A stretch of DNA of 64,000 nt from Pseudomonas silesiensis. Lineage in GTDB: Bacteria > Pseudomonadota > Gammaproteobacteria > Pseudomonadales > Pseudomonadaceae. The translations under genes and the position numbers were made by a program. The notes under the pieces were generated by a model, which did not search any database, had not been told where the DNA came from, and saw only the letters and a program-made list of their open reading frames with translations. This document shows, piece after piece, positions 44,000 through 52,211 of the stretch (the first letter of the stretch is position 1; the number at the start of each line of letters is the position of its first letter). The stretch is from contig NZ_CP014870.1 in NCBI RefSeq assembly GCF_001661075.1, positions 4,856,501-4,920,500 on the forward strand, given 5' to 3'.

Positions 44000-45103
44000 A
44001 TGACATCGCCGCGCGAAACCGTGCTTTGCCAATACCACTACGACCCTCTTGATCGACTAATCAGTCATGCATTGACAGATACCCTCGAGCGCCAGCGCTT
44101 TTACTGCAAAAGCAGGCTGGCGACCGAAATACAGGGGGCGATGCGCTATTCAATCGTCCAGCATGGCGAGCAGTTGCTGGCGCAACAGCGAAGTGAGGGT
44201 GATGCGGCCGGGACCACGTTGCTAGCCACCGATCAGCAGCGTTCGGTGTTGCAGGCGTTCAAGGCCAATCATCCTCGACAGATTATCGCTTATTCGCCCT
44301 ATGGCCACCGCCCCTTAGAAAACGGGTTACTCAGTCTGCTTGGCTTTAACGGCGAACGGCCAGATCCGGTGACCGGGTGTTATTTATTGGGGAATGGCCG
44401 TCGGACCTTCAATCCCGTGCTCATGCGATTTACCAGTCCGGATAGCTTGAGCCCGTTCGAAAAGGGGGGGTTAAATCCTTATGCTTATTGTCTGGGAGAT
44501 CCGATAAACAGAAGTGATCCAAATGGTCAATTTTCATTCTTAAAATTGGCACAGGCGTTCATAACAAGAAAGACAAACATCTACAACGGCGGAGCACTGG
44601 TAAAAATACGCCCCGGCGTTTCAACCTTACAGGCAATGAGAGCCAGGGATGAAATGTTAAACATAACAAAAACACTAGACCATTACAAAGAACTGCAAAA
44701 CATAGCATACAAAGAAGCTTATAAAAACAAGTTCCTCCACTCACCTACCCGCAATCTTAACTTGCAAAATAACGCCATATACACAATAAACTCACACCAA
44801 GAACGAATAAATCTTTTCTTCAAAAATAACGCATACCCATCCAAACTGAAAACAGCCATCAACAATGTTTCCCCCGCTCGTGAATACCTAGTGCAAAATA
44901 TTGGCTATACCGGACAATTCAAAGATCTGGATAACTTTACAAGGGAATACCGTTTCCCAGAAAGCCTGCTACATCGGAACAACAATTTCGCGCCTGCAGT
45001 GAACATTGCCAACGATTACATAGCAAAAATAGACGCTATTCGAGCTCCTAATGAGAGTCAACTTCTAGATCGTTTTGACAGCCTTAGAAATCTTTTTTTG
45101 TAA
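44000..45103 (+). CDS. Short RHS-core protein 2, unknown C-terminal domain
   Basis: A 367-residue protein. Residues 1-178 are nearly the same RHS core as in RHS proteins 1 and 3, ending in the canonical GDPINRSDPNG. The remaining 190 or so residues are AT-rich in codon use, lysine- and asparagine-rich and helical in character (TLQAMRARDEMLNITKTLDHYKELQNIAYKEAYKNK). They resemble no toxin family I can name. The sharp change in base composition at the core border is typical of a swapped C-terminal domain. No immunity gene follows; the next 290 bp hold only motif repeats. Confidence 0.7.
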   Translation: MTSPRETVLCQYHYDPLDRLISHALTDTLERQRFYCKSRLATEIQGAMRYSIVQHGEQLLAQQRSEGDAAGTTLLATDQQRSVLQAFKANHPRQIIAYSPYGHRPLENGLLSLLGFNGERPDPVTGCYLLGNGRRTFNPVLMRFTSPDSLSPFEKGGLNPYAYCLGDPINRSDPNGQFSFLKLAQAFITRKTNIYNGGALVKIRPGVSTLQAMRARDEMLNITKTLDHYKELQNIAYKEAYKNKFLHSPTRNLNLQNNAIYTINSHQERINLFFKNNAYPSKLKTAINNVSPAREYLVQNIGYTGQFKDLDNFTREYRFPESLLHRNNNFAPAVNIANDYIAKIDAIRAPNESQLLDRFDSLRNLFL

Positions 45104-45147
45104 AAATCAATCACAAAAATAGAAAAAATGGAATACCCATTTGCCGG

Positions 45148-45233
45148 TCTCGGAAAAAGGGGACCGAAAAAAGGGAAAAAGGGAAAAAGGGAAAAAGGGG
45201 ACCGGAACCGCTAAATAAATCTGTCCCCTTTTC
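45148..45233. repeat. Purine-rich repeats plus inverted transposase-end motif
   Basis: GGAAAAAGGGGACCG is followed by four GGGAAAAA units, another AAAAAGGGGACCG and, at 45213, an inverted end motif (AAATAAATCTGTCCCCTTTT). No gene copy lies between them, so this looks like a collapsed or empty element. The rest of the 45104-45391 gap shows nothing else recognisable. Confidence 0.7.
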
Positions 45234-45391
45234 ACTTTTCACTAACGTGCACACATACCCATCAATTCGTGTAGATGTAATTAGGGGTAAATTCAAACCA
45301 GTAATGCCGAGGGCTAATGAGGCCCCATTTTGATATTAACAATCACTCAGCACGACCCGGCGAGGCCGAATGGACCACTTAACGTCTCGGA

Positions 45392-45419
45392 CGAAAAAGG
45401 GGACAGATTTATTTCTCAG
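45392..45419 (+). repeat. Transposase-end motif before copy C
   Basis: GAAAAAGGGGACAGATTT (continuing ATTTCTCAG) followed by the same 95-bp 5' region as in the other transposase copies. Confidence 0.85.
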
Positions 45420-45513
45420 CTACGAAATCGAAAAATTTATTAACAACAAACAAGAACGGTGTATTTCGCTCCCGCTAAGCTATCCGTATCACTGCAAGGA
45501 CGTAGGAAACAGC

Positions 45514-45826
45514 ATGCCCAGCATAGGACGCGTTGTACTGCCCAACTACCCCCACCATGTCGTACAGCGAGGCCACAATCGGCAGGTTGTTTTCGCTGAC
45601 GCAGCTGATTTTGAGTATTACCTCTCGGACCTGCGCGAGCTGAAGCAGGCTTTTGGTGTACGCATTTATGCCTATTGCCTGATGACCAATCATGTTCACC
45701 TTTTGCTTGCACCTGGTGACGCTGCATCAAGCCTGGGACAATTGATGAAAGCCCTCGCCGCTCGCATGACTCGCTATCGAAATAAGCTGGAAGGACGTTC
45801 CGGCACGCTATGGGAGAGCCGTTACA
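45514..45826 (+). pseudogene. Truncated REP-associated transposase, copy C
   Basis: It retains codons 1-104, nearly identical to the intact gene and including the HUH motif (TNHVHLLL). It ends at GAGAGCCGTTACA, where a degenerate motif (GGGAAAAGGGGAAAGATTT) replaces the rest. Tyr121 is lost. The open frame runs on into a REP (SQSCGSRACPR) but that part is not protein-like. Confidence 0.9.
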
Positions 45827-45889
45827 GGGAAAAGGGGAAAGATTTATTTTCTCAATCCTGTGGGAGCCGAGCTTGCCCGCGATGACGCC
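45827..45889. repeat. Degenerate end motif joined to a REP
   Basis: GGGAAAAGGGGAAAGATTT is followed by a REP (GTGGGAGCCGAGCTTGCCCG). The REP and the next 70 bp match the stretch upstream of RHS gene 1 (41316-41421), so this marks the start of RHS cassette 3. Confidence 0.75.
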
Positions 45890-45956
45890 TACCATGACAC
45901 CGCATATCTCAGAAAGTGAGTTACTGACCAGCAAATCCAGCGCACAAACCCAGCGT

Positions 45957-46039
45957 ACCTATCAGTTCTGCTAGTACCCGACCCTTGCCAAACCGCCAAT
46001 ACTGAGCTCCCGTACTTCGGACCTTCGGAGCAACCCGCC
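45957..46039 (+). promoter_or_regulatory. Conserved leader of RHS cassette 3
   Basis: It matches the leaders of RHS genes 1 and 2 with a few substitutions and ends in GGAG 8 bp before the ATG. Confidence 0.55.
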
Positions 46040-47137
46040 ATGACAGCGCCCCGCGAAACCGTACTCTGCCAATACCACTACGACTCCCTCGATCGACTGA
46101 CCAGCCACGCCCTGCCAGATATCTCCGAGCGCCAGCGCTTTTACTGCAAAAGCAGGCTGGCTACCGAGATACAGGGGGCGATGCGTTATTCGATCCTCCA
46201 GCATGGTGATCAGCTGTTGGCGCAACAGCGAAGTGAGGGGAATGTATCCGATGCAACGCTACTGGCCACCGATCAGCAGCGTTCGGTGCTGCAGGCGCTC
46301 AAGGCCGATCATCCACCGCAGCCCATCGCCTATTCGCCCTATGGACACCGTACCGTAGAAAACGGGTTGCTTAGCCTGCTTGGCTTTAACGGTGAACGGC
46401 CGGATCCGGTGACGGGATGTTATTTATTGGGGAACGGATATCGTGCGTTTAATCCCGTTTTGATGCGGTTTAACAGTCCGGACAGTTTGAGTCCGTTTGA
46501 CAAAGGCGGATTAAACTCATATGCGTACTGCTTAAACGATCCGATCAATTTCTCTGACACTTCGGGTCATGCAGGCTCATTCATTTCATTAGTGAAATCT
46601 CTATTTTCTCCAGTATCCGACCCATTGAGTAGATTGTATCGCACCCGTTTCGGCAATCGGCCTTTTCCCGTAAGACACCGACGGCTGTCAGATCCCGGCC
46701 CAATGATTTCGTCACCCGTTGAACCAGACTTCCTTGGCTATCATGGAACTTCGATAGAAGGCGCCACAGGACTATTAAAAAAAGGTGTTTTACCAAACCA
46801 CTCAAAAGTAGGAGAACGTCCTGGTTTTTTCCTCACCCCAGACAAGAGCGTAGCAGACGAATACGCGGAAGCTGCTCACTGGAAGAGCACAAGGACGGAG
46901 CAAACGAGATTTGGCAAAGAACATATCGTAGAAGTTCACATACAGAACTTCCGAGGCATGACACCTGGAAAAGACTACGAATTTAATCCTTATGCATTCG
47001 ACCAAAGAAACTTGAACCATATGACAATGGAGTTCATAGCCAAGCCCCACATATTTAGATCCGTGATCATCAGACAATTTGGCTCCACCCCTTCCGCAAA
47101 TAAAGTACGTCCTCGAGCTTTTGAGGCTCCGTTTTAG
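46040..47137 (+). CDS. Short RHS-core protein 3, putative ADP-ribosyltransferase C-terminus
   Basis: A 365-residue protein with the shared RHS core (residues 1-176, ending NDPINFSDTSG), a basic linker, and a C-terminal domain from about 229. The domain shows FLGYHGTSIEGATGLLKKGV (His235), GERPGFFLTPDKSVADEYA and MTMEFIAK (Glu331). This order resembles H-[YF]-E ADP-ribosyltransferases, and it shares FxGYHG with RHS protein 1 although the two domains differ greatly. The second position is Phe-Phe rather than Tyr, so activity is uncertain. No immunity gene follows. Confidence 0.75.
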   Translation: MTAPRETVLCQYHYDSLDRLTSHALPDISERQRFYCKSRLATEIQGAMRYSILQHGDQLLAQQRSEGNVSDATLLATDQQRSVLQALKADHPPQPIAYSPYGHRTVENGLLSLLGFNGERPDPVTGCYLLGNGYRAFNPVLMRFNSPDSLSPFDKGGLNSYAYCLNDPINFSDTSGHAGSFISLVKSLFSPVSDPLSRLYRTRFGNRPFPVRHRRLSDPGPMISSPVEPDFLGYHGTSIEGATGLLKKGVLPNHSKVGERPGFFLTPDKSVADEYAEAAHWKSTRTEQTRFGKEHIVEVHIQNFRGMTPGKDYEFNPYAFDQRNLNHMTMEFIAKPHIFRSVIIRQFGSTPSANKVRPRAFEAPF

Positions 47138-47194
47138 AATTTTGTGTTTTCCAAACGTGAAGAACAGGTTTATGCGAAGATTTTTCAATGCCAG

Positions 47195-47260
47195 AGCCGG
47201 CCAGCCGCTTCAAGATCAAAAGATCGCAGCCTTCGGCAGCTCCACAGGTACTGCGACATC
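47195..47260. repeat. Second-type REP-like sequence
   Basis: AAAGATCGCAGCCTTCGGCA followed by GCTCCACAGG: the 'GATCGCAGCCTTCGGCAGCTCC' class of pseudomonad extragenic repeat, distinct from the GGGAGCGGGC class. It is in single copy here. It lies in the 514-bp gap between RHS gene 3 and the DUF6124-type gene, whose right half (about 47400-47650) is the leader described separately. Confidence 0.6.
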
Positions 47261-47399
47261 CTGTAGGAACGGCCAAAGGCGGCGACCTTTTTGACTTTAA
47301 ACACCGATGTTTAATCGACATCTCCAGACACTTACAGAGCCTACACAAGCTTGCGCCGCAGCCTACGACTGCTTCAGAATCCGCCGGCTTGTGCGCCTG

Positions 47400-47651
47400 A
47401 GGGTCGGGCTCTATCGTTTCGTGGTCGCTGAAAACAGTGATCGGGTTTGGTAGCCCGCCGCTCACACATGGCGCACAGCGTCACCTTGTCCAAGTGCTTT
47501 ATCGGCACTTGCTTTCATGGTGGCTGTGCGCAGGGTGCCCTCGGGCACGCCGGTTTTTCCATGTGGGCCGGTCTACCAACCTGCGTACGGCCGCCACCTT
47601 TCGTTTGGTAGCGAAGGTGATGGCTCTTCCAATACATATGGAGTTCCATCT
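47400..47651 (+). promoter_or_regulatory. Long GC-rich leader of the DUF6124-type gene
   Basis: About 250 bp with features of a structured leader: CGGGTTTGGTAGCCCG, GTGCCCTCGGGCAC, and GGTAGCGAAGGTGATGG close to the start. From memory, similar leaders stand before this gene type in many pseudomonads. An in-frame open stretch back to 47517 makes a leader-encoded extension formally possible but is not protein-like. Confidence 0.4.
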
Positions 47652-48014
47652 ATGTTCAAAGTAACGCCCAACCCGCCGGAAGCCGAAGACGTTTCCCCAG
47701 ACACCTCAATCAAACCGCAAAAACTCCAAGAAGCCGCCGACCGCGCCCTCGACGAGTACATCAACCGTTGCGCCCAAATAAACGCCATCGCGCGAAAGCC
47801 CAGCACGATGTTCGTCGTTGCACCCGGCATCGATACCGAGAGCCTGTTGGCCCATGCCTGTGAATCCCTGGCGTCGGCCAGTGTGTTGGCCAGTGATTTC
47901 GCGGGAGGTCTGGAGGGGTCGCAGCGCAATACGATGTTGGCGATTCAGCAGGTCATCATGCTGGGAGAACTGGCGGTGAATCGAGCGCTGGATAACATTG
48001 ATCCGCAGGGCTAG
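47652..48014 (+). CDS. DUF6124/DUF3077-type small protein
   Basis: A 120-residue protein of a Pseudomonas-restricted family with no known function. It starts MFKVTPNPPEAEDVSP; the central part APGIDTESLLAHACESLASASVLASDFAGGLEGSQRNTMLAIQQVIMLGELAVNRALD is helical and diagnostic. It has no signal peptide or membrane segment. Such genes often lie near RHS-core genes, as here, but whether they act as partners is not established. Confidence 0.8.
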   Translation: MFKVTPNPPEAEDVSPDTSIKPQKLQEAADRALDEYINRCAQINAIARKPSTMFVVAPGIDTESLLAHACESLASASVLASDFAGGLEGSQRNTMLAIQQVIMLGELAVNRALDNIDPQG

Positions 48015-48039
48015 TTAAGGATTCAAGTAAGGCATAACT

Positions 48040-48245
48040 CATGTGGGAGCGAGCCTGCTTGCGAAGGCGATGTGCCAATCTAGATCTTTATCGGCTGGGA
48101 TGGCCTCTTCGCGGGCAAGCCCGCTCCCACAGGTTTTGTGTGTTGGCTGATGTGGGAGTGAGGCTGCTCGCGAAAGCGGTGTGTCAGTTGAGATCTTTGT
48201 TGGCTGGGATTGCCTCTTCGCGAGCAAGCCCGCTCCCACAGGTTT
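48040..48245. repeat. Two tandem REPINs downstream of flhB
   Basis: Two inverted REP pairs (48040-48133 and 48150-48243) with similar internal sequence (AGATCTTTATCGGCTGGGAT and AGATCTTTGTTGGCTGGGAT). They are separated by a copy of TTTTGTGTGTTGGCTG, which also follows the second pair, so the whole REPIN was duplicated in tandem. Confidence 0.88.
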
Positions 48246-48277
48246 TGTGTGTGGATTGGCTGACTGGGTTGGACTTG

Positions 48278-49417
48278 TCAGGAATCGCGGCGCAGATCCG
48301 GCGGAATCGGGAGGTCATCCTTGAGCGGATCCGGGCGCTTGCCCTTGCCTGCGCGGTGCTGGCGGATCTGGTAGACGTAGGCCAAGACTTGGGCAACGGC
48401 TAGATAGAGTCCGCCCGGGATCTCCTGCTCCAGTTCGGTGGAGTAGTAGATCGACCGCGCCAGCGCCGGGGATTCGAGCAGCATCACTTCGTTGGCCACG
48501 GCAATCTCGCGCATCTTCAACGCCAGGAAGTCGCTGCCCTTGGCCACCAGCATCGGTGCCCCGCCCTTGTCCGGGTCGTATTTGAGCGCCACGGCGTAGT
48601 GGGTCGGGTTGGTGATGACCACGTCGGCGTCCGGAATGGCGGCCATCATCCGCCGCTGGGACATCTCGCGCTGCAGTTGGCGAATCCGTTGTTTAACTTC
48701 TGGCCGCCCTTCCTGATCCTTGTGTTCGTCGCGAATTTCCTGCTTGGTCATCTTCAGTTTCTTGGCGCTTTCCCACAGCTGCACCGGAACGTCCACCGCG
48801 GCGATGATGATCAGGCCGCAGGCCATCCACAGCGTGCTCCAGCCGACCACTTGCAGGCTGTGGATGATGGCCATGTCCAGCGGTTCATGGGCGATGCGCT
48901 GCAGGTCGTCGATGTCCGAGGACAACACGGCCAGCGCCACGAACAGGATGATGAAAAACTTGGCCAGGGCCTTGAGCAGTTCCACCACGGCCTTGGACGA
49001 GAACATGCGCTTGAGGCCCGCACCGGGGTTCATGCGGCTGAACTTGGGGGCCATGGTGCCGGCGGAGAATAACCAGCCGCCCAGGGAAATCGGGCCGATC
49101 AATGCCGCCAGCAGCAAGGTGATCATCACCGGCTGGATCGCCAGCAAGGCAATCAGCCCGGAGTGCAGCAGGTAGGTGCCCATGGCACGCTGGTCCAGCA
49201 CCACTTCCCGTGACAGCGAGAAGTTCATCCGCATCAGCTCCATCAACTCCTGAGCCAATGCGCCGCCGAAGATCAGCAGCGCGCTGGCACCGGCGAGCAT
49301 GATCGCCAGGGTGTTGAGTTCCTTGGAACGGGCAATCTCGCCCTTCTCCCGGGCGTCCTTTTTCTTTTTCTCCGTGGGGTCTTCTGTCTTGTCCTGACCG
49401 CTTTCGCTCTCTGCCAT
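48278..49417 (-). CDS. flhB: FlhB flagellar export switch protein
   Basis: The export-gate protein whose self-cleavage switches from hook to filament substrates. It has 379 residues. Four membrane helices lie between about residues 30 and 215. The cytoplasmic domain holds the autocleavage motif ADVVITNPTHYAVALKYD. The N-terminus is acidic and lysine-rich (ESESGQDKTEDPTEKKKKDAREKGEIARSKE), as usual. It is separated from flhA by the RHS island instead of the short gap common in the genus. Confidence 0.97.
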   Translation of the reverse strand: MAESESGQDKTEDPTEKKKKDAREKGEIARSKELNTLAIMLAGASALLIFGGALAQELMELMRMNFSLSREVVLDQRAMGTYLLHSGLIALLAIQPVMITLLLAALIGPISLGGWLFSAGTMAPKFSRMNPGAGLKRMFSSKAVVELLKALAKFFIILFVALAVLSSDIDDLQRIAHEPLDMAIIHSLQVVGWSTLWMACGLIIIAAVDVPVQLWESAKKLKMTKQEIRDEHKDQEGRPEVKQRIRQLQREMSQRRMMAAIPDADVVITNPTHYAVALKYDPDKGGAPMLVAKGSDFLALKMREIAVANEVMLLESPALARSIYYSTELEQEIPGGLYLAVAQVLAYVYQIRQHRAGKGKRPDPLKDDLPIPPDLRRDS

Positions 49418-49420
49418 GAC

Positions 49421-50203
49421 TCAGCGCGCCCGTGCCAGTTCGCGTAACCACTGCAAGGCTTCGGAAGCCAGCGGTTGATACTGGTTGATGATGTCCGCCA
49501 GCCCGACCCAGACGATGAACAGCCCGAGCACCAGGGTCAGGGGGAAACCGATGGAGAAGATGTTCAGCTGCGGGGCGGCCCGGGTCATCACGCCAAACGC
49601 GATGTTGACCACCAGCAACGCGGTGATCGCCGGCAGCACCAGCAGCAGCGCAGCGCCCAGGACCCAGCCGAGCTTGCCGGCCAGCTCCCAGAAATGATTG
49701 ACCACCAACCCGCTGCCGACCGGCAAGGTGGTGAAGCTCTCAGTGAGGATTTCGAACACCACCAGGTGGCCGTTCATGGACAGGAACAACAGCGTGACCA
49801 GCATGGTGAAGAATTGCCCGATCACCGCCACCGAAACGCCGTTGGTGGGGTCGACCATCGAGGCGAAGCCCATGCCCATCTGAATGGAAACGATCTGCCC
49901 GGCGATCACGAAGGCCTGGAAGAACAGCTGCAAGGCGAACCCCAGCACCGCGCCGATGAGAATCTGCTCGGCGATCAACAGCAGCCCGCTCAAGTCCAGC
50001 GCGTTGACCGGCGGCATCGGCGGCAGGCCCGGGACGATCACCACGGTGATGGCCAGCGCGAAGTATAGGCGCACACGCACGGGCACCAGGGTCGTGCCCA
50101 CGATCGGCATCACCATCAGCAACGCCCCCACGCGAAACAGCGGCAACATGAAGGTCGCGACCCAGGTGCTGATCTGGGTGTCGGTCAGCTGCAACAGCGA
50201 CAT
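49421..50203 (-). CDS. fliR: FliR flagellar export gate protein
   Basis: An export-gate membrane protein with 260 residues and about six hydrophobic segments. The N-terminus MSLLQLTDTQISTWVATFMLPLFRVGALLMVMP and the MGMGFASMVDPTNGVSVAVIGQF segment are typical. It lies 3 bp from both fliQ and flhB. Confidence 0.96.
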   Translation of the reverse strand: MSLLQLTDTQISTWVATFMLPLFRVGALLMVMPIVGTTLVPVRVRLYFALAITVVIVPGLPPMPPVNALDLSGLLLIAEQILIGAVLGFALQLFFQAFVIAGQIVSIQMGMGFASMVDPTNGVSVAVIGQFFTMLVTLLFLSMNGHLVVFEILTESFTTLPVGSGLVVNHFWELAGKLGWVLGAALLLVLPAITALLVVNIAFGVMTRAAPQLNIFSIGFPLTLVLGLFIVWVGLADIINQYQPLASEALQWLRELARAR

Positions 50204-50206
50204 GGT

Positions 50207-50476
50207 CTAGCCGATGACCTGGGGAATACTGCCGTACAACTGCAGGATGTATTCCATGAAAGTCTGCACCAGCCACGGGCCGGCGACGATCAGCGTCACC
50301 AGCATCACCAGCAGGCGCGGCAGGAAGCTCAGGGTCTGTTCGTTGATCTGGGTCGCGGCCTGGAACATCGCCACCAACAGCCCCACCAGCAGGCTCGGGA
50401 TCACCAGCACGGCCACCATCAGGGTGGTCAGCCACAGCGCTTCGCGGAAGATGTCGACCGCCACTTCCGGGGTCAT
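50207..50476 (-). CDS. fliQ: FliQ flagellar export gate protein
   Basis: An 89-residue protein with two membrane helices (about residues 16-40 and 50-75). [56 protein letters not shown] is the family pattern. It overlaps fliP by 4 bp. Confidence 0.96.
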   Translation of the reverse strand: MTPEVAVDIFREALWLTTLMVAVLVIPSLLVGLLVAMFQAATQINEQTLSFLPRLLVMLVTLIVAGPWLVQTFMEYILQLYGSIPQVIG

Positions 50477-51231
50477 GGCGACACACCGCCGAAGCTGCTG
50501 GCCAAGGTGCCGATGATCAACGCCCAGCCATCCACCAGCACGAACAGCATGATCTTGAACGGCAGGGAAATGATCAGCGGCGACAGCATCATCATGCCCA
50601 TGGCCATCAGCACACTGGCCACGACCAGGTCGATGATCAGGAACGGAATGAAGATCATGAACCCGATCTGGAACGCGGTTTTCAGCTCAGAGGTGACAAA
50701 GGCCGGTACCAGGATGGTCAGCGGCGCCTGGTCCGGCGAGGCGATGTCGGTGCGCTTGGACAGGCGCATGAACAGCTCCAGGTCGCTGCTGCGGGTCTGG
50801 GCCAGCATGAAGTCCTTGATCGGCACCTGGGCCTTGGCCACGGCATCCTGGGCCGTGAGCTTTTCCGCCAGATAGGGTTGCAAGGCATCCTGATTCACCC
50901 GGTCGAACACCGGCGCCATGATGAACAGGGTCAGGAACAGCGCCATGCCCGTGAGGATCTGGTTCGACGGGGTCTGCTGCAGGCCCAGGGCCTGGCGCAG
51001 GATCGAGAAGACGATGATGATCCGGGTGAAACTGGTCATCAGCATGACGAACGCCGGGATGAAACTCAGCGCGGTCATGATCAGCAGGATCTGCAGGCTG
51101 ACCGAGTATTCCTGGGCACCCTCGGCATTGGTGCCCAGGGTGATCGCCGGGATCGACAACGGGTCGGCGGCGTACGCCAGCGGCGCGGCCAGCATCAGGG
51201 CCAGCGTCAGGACGATGCGTAACGCAGCCAT
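50473..51231 (-). CDS. fliP: FliP flagellar export gate protein
   Basis: The pore-forming core of the export gate. It has 252 residues. A cleavable signal ([21 protein letters not shown]) precedes [80 protein letters not shown] is the hallmark. The ATG at 51231 shares a base with the fliO stop; the GTG just upstream is not needed. Confidence 0.97.
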   Translation of the reverse strand: MAALRIVLTLALMLAAPLAYAADPLSIPAITLGTNAEGAQEYSVSLQILLIMTALSFIPAFVMLMTSFTRIIIVFSILRQALGLQQTPSNQILTGMALFLTLFIMAPVFDRVNQDALQPYLAEKLTAQDAVAKAQVPIKDFMLAQTRSSDLELFMRLSKRTDIASPDQAPLTILVPAFVTSELKTAFQIGFMIFIPFLIIDLVVASVLMAMGMMMLSPLIISLPFKIMLFVLVDGWALIIGTLASSFGGVSP

Positions 51232-51686
51232 CACTTCTTATCCTTGTGATCCTTGCCCATCAGCTCCATCAGGCGCTGGGCAAATTCAGGGGTGGTCTTC
51301 TCGGTGCTCGGCACCTGCACCGGCTCCTTGAGCACATGCAAGGCGGTGATGCTGCCGGGGCTGAGGCCAAGCAGAATCTGCTCGTTGCCGACCTGCACCA
51401 GCATCAGCCGGTCGCGCGGACCAAGCGCGCGGGAACCGATCAGCTCGATCACCTGCCCCTTGCCGGCCGGCCCGGCCTGCTGCACCCGACGCAGCAGCCA
51501 GGCGAGGAAAAAGATCAAGCCCAGCACCAGCAGCAAACCGAACACCAGCTGGGTCAATTGCCCGGCCACTCCGCTGCTGACCGCCGGTGCCGCCGCCGCG
51601 GCGACAGTCGCCACCGGCTCGGCGGCCAGCACGCTGAACGGCAAGGCCAGCGCCAACCCTGGTAAAGCCATCAGAACCCTTTTCAC
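51231..51686 (-). CDS. fliO: FliO flagellar export assembly protein
   Basis: A small protein that assists FliP oligomerisation. It has 151 residues with two hydrophobic segments (about 5-20 and 47-67) and a cytoplasmic FliO domain ([45 protein letters not shown]). It uses a GTG start directly after the fliN stop (TGA-GTG). Confidence 0.94.
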   Translation of the reverse strand: MKRVLMALPGLALALPFSVLAAEPVATVAAAAAPAVSSGVAGQLTQLVFGLLLVLGLIFFLAWLLRRVQQAGPAGKGQVIELIGSRALGPRDRLMLVQVGNEQILLGLSPGSITALHVLKEPVQVPSTEKTTPEFAQRLMELMGKDHKDKK

Positions 51687-52145
51687 TCAGCGCAGCTTCT
51701 TGATGCGTTCGCTTGGGCTGATCACGTCGGTCAGGCGGATGCCGAACTTCTCGTTGACCACCACCACTTCGCCGTGGGCGATGAGCGTGCCGTTGACCAG
51801 CACGTCCAGCGGCTCACCGGCCAGGCGGTCGAGCTCGATCACCGATCCCTGGTTGAGTTGCAGCAGGTTGCGGATGTTGATCTCGGTACTACCGACTTCC
51901 ATGGAAATCGACACTGGAATGTCGAGGATCACATCCAGGTTCGGACCGTCGAGGGTGACCGGGTTGTTGTTTTTCGGCACGCCGCCGAACTCTTCCATCG
52001 CCAGGCGGTTGGACGGAGAGCTGGCGGCATCGGCGGCCAGCAAGGCGTCGATGTCGGCCTGCCCGTCGCCGGCTTCTTCGAGGGCCGCAGCCCATTCATC
52101 AGCCAGTGCCTGGTCGTCCTGGGTGTGCATATCGTTAGCCATCAT
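51687..52145 (-). CDS. fliN: FliN flagellar switch protein
   Basis: A C-ring component of the motor switch. It has 152 residues. An acidic N-terminal extension (including QADIDALLAAD) precedes the SpoA-type C-terminal domain (LDVILDIPVSISMEVGSTEINIRNLLQLNQGSVIELDRLAGEPLDVLVNGTLIAHGEVVVVNEKFGIRLTDVIS). Either of two adjacent ATGs (52145 or 52142) could be used. Confidence 0.96.
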   Translation of the reverse strand: MMANDMHTQDDQALADEWAAALEEAGDGQADIDALLAADAASSPSNRLAMEEFGGVPKNNNPVTLDGPNLDVILDIPVSISMEVGSTEINIRNLLQLNQGSVIELDRLAGEPLDVLVNGTLIAHGEVVVVNEKFGIRLTDVISPSERIKKLR

Positions 52146-52211
52146 GTGTCCTCGGCGGGCACCCCGTTCAACGGGGAGCCGTCAGTTAAAAGCGAATGTG
52201 CAACGCGCCGG

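Noticed and set aside
47517..48014. A 165-residue version of the DUF6124-type protein
   Set aside because: The extra 45 residues come from the palindromic leader and are rich in Pro, Gly and Arg without family similarity; the start at 47652 fits.
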